Part shown: piece after piece, positions 3,130 to 5,651 of the stretch | How the letters are laid out: every line of letters begins with the position of its first letter | Position numbering within the stretch: position 1 is the first letter of the stretch | Assembly: GCA_022842565.1 (NCBI GenBank) | Contig: JALHPH010000129.1 | Location: 1-5,651, forward strand | Reading direction: 5' to 3' | Length of the DNA stretch: 5,651 bases | Source: Fimbriimonadaceae bacterium | GTDB taxonomy: Bacteria > Armatimonadota > Fimbriimonadia > Fimbriimonadales > Fimbriimonadaceae | Program-made: the position numbers and the translations under genes | The notes under the pieces: generated by a model | What the model was told of the DNA's origin: nothing | Database searches by the model: none | What the model saw: only the letters and a program-made list of their open reading frames with translations

Positions 3130-5651
3130 ATGCCACTTAGCTGCAGGATTGAGCTATTCGGCGGATTAAGGGTATCAGTCGGTTCGCGAATCGTCGATAG
3201 GTTTCAGACGCAACGAACTGCCGCGCTGTTGGCCTATCTTGCGCTTGAGAACGGCAAATCTGTGCCTCGGGAGGTCATGGCGCGAACCCTATGGCCCGAG
3301 GGCGACGGTACTTCCGTTAGAAACCGCCTGAATCAGGCGGTTAGTTCTTTGCGCCGCCAGCTCCATCCACCCGAGTTTACAGGATTGGAAATATTAGTAG
3401 CCAATTACCATGCCGTGGCGCTCAACATGAATGCGGCCCTGGTTGATGTCCACCAATTTGAAACCTCCCTCAAAGAAGCCGAGCAGTCGCGAGATCTTAA
3501 GACCCGGATCAAGCTCCTGAGTGATGCCATTGACCTCTATAACGGTCCATGTTTGCCGGGCTTCAACGATGACTGGGCCATTGTCGCTCGCGGTCGGTTT
3601 GATCGGCAATATCTTGCCGCGCTAGACCTGTTGGTGCGGACCTACTCTCGAACGGGCCAACCTGAAAGGGCCGTAGCCTATGCTCTCAAGCGGGTCGCAA
3701 TGATGCCGACCGACGAGGGTGGCCACGTGACCATCGTCGAGCTATTCCTGCGCGCTAACGACACTGCCGCAGCTCACCGTTATTACATGGAGGCAGATCA
3801 GGTGCTACTCGCCAACCGTATCCATGCCAGCCCAGGATGGGCGACCCTGAAAGACCGCGTGGCTGCAGCGAGTCGGCAAAGTGTTTCTAAGCTCCCAAAA
3901 TCGACTCCAAGCACGCGGGACGCTCTGTTAGAGAGCGACGAAGCGGAACGGAAGCCCGCCCAAAAACAGTGGCGCTTGGACCGCGTTCCAAAGCCGATGA
4001 ACTCCTTTCTCGGCCGGCATGACGAGATCGCCTTGCTCTATCAAAAGCTCGATGAGGGCTGCAGAATGCTCACCCTCTATGGGCTCACGGGCAGCGGGCG
4101 ATCGAGGCTCGCGCTTCAGTTTGCTCATGAAGTGCACGAGCGCGGAAACTACGATGTAAGGAGTTGTTTCATCCCCGCCGAAGAGCGCCCCGAAACGGTG
4201 ATTGAATCCATCGTTCAGCAACTTCTAGGACTGCGCGAGCGCCCTCGCGATCCGCTCTCAGAGGCCGCCGACCTCGGCCCGCAGCATTCCACTCTGCTCG
4301 TCATCAGTCAGGTTTTCGAGAACCATCCAAAGCTCATCTCGGACCTGGAGGGCCTGCTTCAAGCGCTTCCGCAGTTGGTCCTCATCGTGGTGGCTGCCGA
4401 ACCTACTTACTTGGCGGGCGAAGTGCAGATGTCGGTGCAACCCTTTTGGGTACCCGAGCGCCTTGAAGCCCAGCCGCTCCCCGAGATCGCGCAAAACCCC
4501 GCCGTGCGACTCTTCGTGGACCGCGCTCAAGCCGTCCGTCCCGATTTTCAGATCACTAGCCGGGTCAGCCAAAGCGTAGTGCAAATCTGCCGCGAACTCG
4601 ATGGCATCCCTCTCCTCATTGAATTCGCAGCAGGATGGATTCGCACTCTCACCGCATCGCAGATCCTCGACAACCTAAGGTCAAGTTCAGGGTTTCTTGA
4701 GCGACGTCGCCGCGACGTCGCTCCGAGGCAGCGGGTGGTGATGGCGACGCTTGAAAACTCAATCGCTCTGGCGAGCGAGGAGGTGGGCCGGGCCTTGTCC
4801 CGGTTCCAGGTTTTCGAGGGAGGTTGGGATCGCGAGGCTGGCATGGCGCTCTGCGAAAACCTAAACTACGATGAATGCATCGAGAGCCTCGTCGACCGCT
4901 CCCTCATTGTTCGAAACGGGGGCAGACACACCATGCTCTCGCTCGCAAAGAACTACGTGTTCGAGCGAACATCGCCGCACGACCTGATGACCTATCGGTC
5001 TTTGCACGCGCAAATCTATGCCCAACGCGCAGAGGATGTGCTGAAAGAGCAGGCTATTCTGAAGGACTACCTCTCCGACTTCTCGAATTACCGCCTCTCC
5101 ATTCGGTGGCACCTGCAGAATGGCCAGGTTGAACAAGCCGCGCGCATGGTCTTTGCTTTGGGTCGCCTTTGGGAAGCGGGTTCGCTTTTCCCGGAAGCGG
5201 TCGAGCTCATCAAGCTCATGCGCGAAGCCACCGAAGGCGGAACCTTCGGCCTCGCCACCGCCTACCTGGATGCAGTAGAGGGACGCGTGCGCTGGCTACA
5301 GGGTGAGTTTAACGAAGCCGCGCGCCTTCTGGAATCGGCAGTCCAGCAACTCACCGAAGCGGGGGCGCACGAGGATTCACTCGGCCCGCAATGCGATCTC
5401 ATTGCCGAGTCGCATCGCCGCAAGCAGTTCGACGAAGTCAGCCACCTGCTCGACCGAGTCCTCAAACTGAGTCAGCACTACGACAACCTTCCGGTGCAGT
5501 CGCGCGTGTTCCTAGCGCTTGGGAATGCCGCATGCGATCAGCGCCGGTTGGTGGACGCTGAGCAGTACTACCGACGCAGTTTGGCCTTCGCCGAAAAGCA
5601 GGGGAACCAAACCCGGCAGTGCATGGCGCTGGTGAACCTCGCTAATCTCAT
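3130..5651 (+). CDS. AfsR/SARP-type transcriptional regulator: BTAD, degenerate NB-ARC, TPR (3'-truncated by window)
   Basis: Open from ATG 3130 to the window edge, 840 codons with no stop. Residues about 6-97 form an OmpR-type winged helix (IELFGGLRVSVG near 7-17, ALLAYLAL at 32-39, RTLWPE at 52-57, recognition-helix region NRLNQAVSSLRRQL at 65-78). About 104-250 is the bacterial transcriptional activation domain (VDVHQFE at 105-111, LYNGPCLPGF at 136-145). After a linker, SFLGRHDEI (292-300) opens an NB-ARC/STAND-like module: P-loop-like GLTGSGRS (318-325), LLVISQVFEN (389-398), AVRLFVDRAQAVRPDF (458-473), LDGIPLLIEFAA (490-501). A winged helix follows at about 530-615 (VFEGGWDREA, SLVDRSLIV), then TPR-like helices (GEFNEAARLLESAV near 725-738; RRLVDAEQYYRRSLAFAEKQG near 805-825). 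Relatives are DNA-binding switches in which TPRs sense and the ATPase gates activity. Here the Walker lysine, Walker B Asp and sensor Arg are absent, so nucleotide hydrolysis is doubtful. Start chosen because the domain begins about 6 residues later. Divergent from the peptidase-kinase operon. Confidence 0.92.
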   Translation, partial: MPLSCRIELFGGLRVSVGSRIVDRFQTQRTAALLAYLALENGKSVPREVMARTLWPEGDGTSVRNRLNQAVSSLRRQLHPPEFTGLEILVANYHAVALNMNAALVDVHQFETSLKEAEQSRDLKTRIKLLSDAIDLYNGPCLPGFNDDWAIVARGRFDRQYLAALDLLVRTYSRTGQPERAVAYALKRVAMMPTDEGGHVTIVELFLRANDTAAAHRYYMEADQVLLANRIHASPGWATLKDRVAAASRQSVSKLPKSTPSTRDALLESDEAERKPAQKQWRLDRVPKPMNSFLGRHDEIALLYQKLDEGCRMLTLYGLTGSGRSRLALQFAHEVHERGNYDVRSCFIPAEERPETVIESIVQQLLGLRERPRDPLSEAADLGPQHSTLLVISQVFENHPKLISDLEGLLQALPQLVLIVVAAEPTYLAGEVQMSVQPFWVPERLEAQPLPEIAQNPAVRLFVDRAQAVRPDFQITSRVSQSVVQICRELDGIPLLIEFAAGWIRTLTASQILDNLRSSSGFLERRRRDVAPRQRVVMATLENSIALASEEVGRALSRFQVFEGGWDREAGMALCENLNYDECIESLVDRSLIVRNGGRHTMLSLAKNYVFERTSPHDLMTYRSLHAQIYAQRAEDVLKEQAILKDYLSDFSNYRLSIRWHLQNGQVEQAARMVFALGRLWEAGSLFPEAVELIKLMREATEGGTFGLATAYLDAVEGRVRWLQGEFNEAARLLESAVQQLTEAGAHEDSLGPQCDLIAESHRRKQFDEVSHLLDRVLKLSQHYDNLPVQSRVFLALGNAACDQRRLVDAEQYYRRSLAFAEKQGNQTRQCMALVNLANL
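3322..3342. repeat. 21-bp perfect palindrome inside the regulator's DNA-binding domain
   Basis: Arms AACCGCCTGA (3322-3331) and TCAGGCGGTT (3333-3342) are exact reverse complements around a single A at 3332. It spans exactly the seven codons N65-V71, in the expected recognition-helix region, 192 bp downstream of the ATG. It could be an intragenic operator for autoregulation, an early mRNA or nascent-DNA structure, or a coincidence of codon choice. Confidence 0.5.
4699..4723. repeat. 25-bp perfect inverted repeat, 11-bp arms
   Basis: GAGCGACGTCG (4699-4709) and CGACGTCGCTC (4713-4723) are exact reverse complements around CCG. The same stretch is also a tandem pair of the self-complementary 10-mer GCGACGTCGC (4701-4710 and 4712-4721) one base apart. 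It encodes E524 to A531 of the regulator, including four arginines in a row, at the joint between the NB-ARC module and the second winged helix. In mRNA it would be a very stable hairpin with a 3-nt loop. No U-tract follows, so it is not an ordinary intrinsic terminator. Confidence 0.5.
5231..5249. repeat. Short inverted repeat CCGAAGG-N5-CCTTCGG
   Basis: Perfect 7-bp arms with a 5-nt loop (CGGAA) inside the TPR-encoding part of the regulator, over codons of TEGGTFG. No T-run follows. Probably incidental to coding sequence, recorded because it is the third sizeable hairpin in this gene. Confidence 0.3.

Noticed and set aside
3928..5136. Several minus-strand open frames opposite the BTAD regulator
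   Set aside because: All lie within the continuous 840-codon regulator frame that has domain motifs throughout; their translations are unrecognisable.
1..5651. CRISPR array, tRNA or rRNA, insertion-sequence ends, toxin-antitoxin or defence cassette
   Set aside because: No spaced direct repeats, cloverleaf, transposase motifs or terminal repeats were seen. The NB-ARC/TPR build recalls STAND defence proteins, but the N-terminal OmpR-type winged helix plus BTAD marks it as a transcriptional regulator.

Overview
The window is a compact, gene-dense, GC-rich bacterial segment. It carries two complete genes on the minus strand, one gene fragment at each edge on the plus strand, and a single real intergenic gap of 153 bp. 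The mix is a CBM9-like protein, an M16 zinc peptidase, a GAF/HisKA_2 histidine kinase and a large BTAD/NB-ARC/TPR regulator. Together with the lack of clear Shine-Dalgarno sites near the starts, this would suit a Gram-negative-like, non-proteobacterial lineage such as Armatimonadota (Fimbriimonadia-like) or Chloroflexota. That assignment is inference from gene content, not from a marker gene.

Layout. Positions 1-198 (+) hold the last 65 codons of a carbohydrate-binding family 9-like protein. Its end overlaps tail-to-tail by 29 bp with a 525-residue sensor histidine kinase (170-1747, -). The kinase start overlaps by 4 bp (ATGA) with the stop of a 410-residue M16 peptidase (1744-2976, -), so peptidase and kinase form a two-gene operon read leftward. 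After the gap 2977-3129, a divergent gene starts at 3130 (+) and runs off the right edge. It encodes at least 840 residues of an AfsR/SARP-type regulator: OmpR-like winged helix, BTAD, NB-ARC-like module, second winged helix, TPRs.

How they may work together. The kinase is a cytosolic, PdtaS-like sensor with two N-terminal GAF domains. No response regulator is visible, so its partner lies elsewhere. The peptidase is a soluble processing protease with an intact zinc site. The divergent regulator shares the 153-bp control region with the operon, and that region contains two inverted repeats that could be operators. Local autoregulation, or control of the operon by the regulator, is a reasonable hypothesis only.

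Most noteworthy points: the NB-ARC module has lost the Walker A lysine, the Walker B aspartate and the usual sensor arginine together, while the rest of the fold signature is kept. The same gene carries two long perfect inverted repeats (21 bp and 25 bp). Both divergent genes have a TAnnnT box 6-9 nt before the ATG and no Shine-Dalgarno, which suggests leaderless transcripts. I found no tRNA, rRNA, CRISPR array, insertion sequence or other mobile element, and nothing that I would call a new defence or mobile system.
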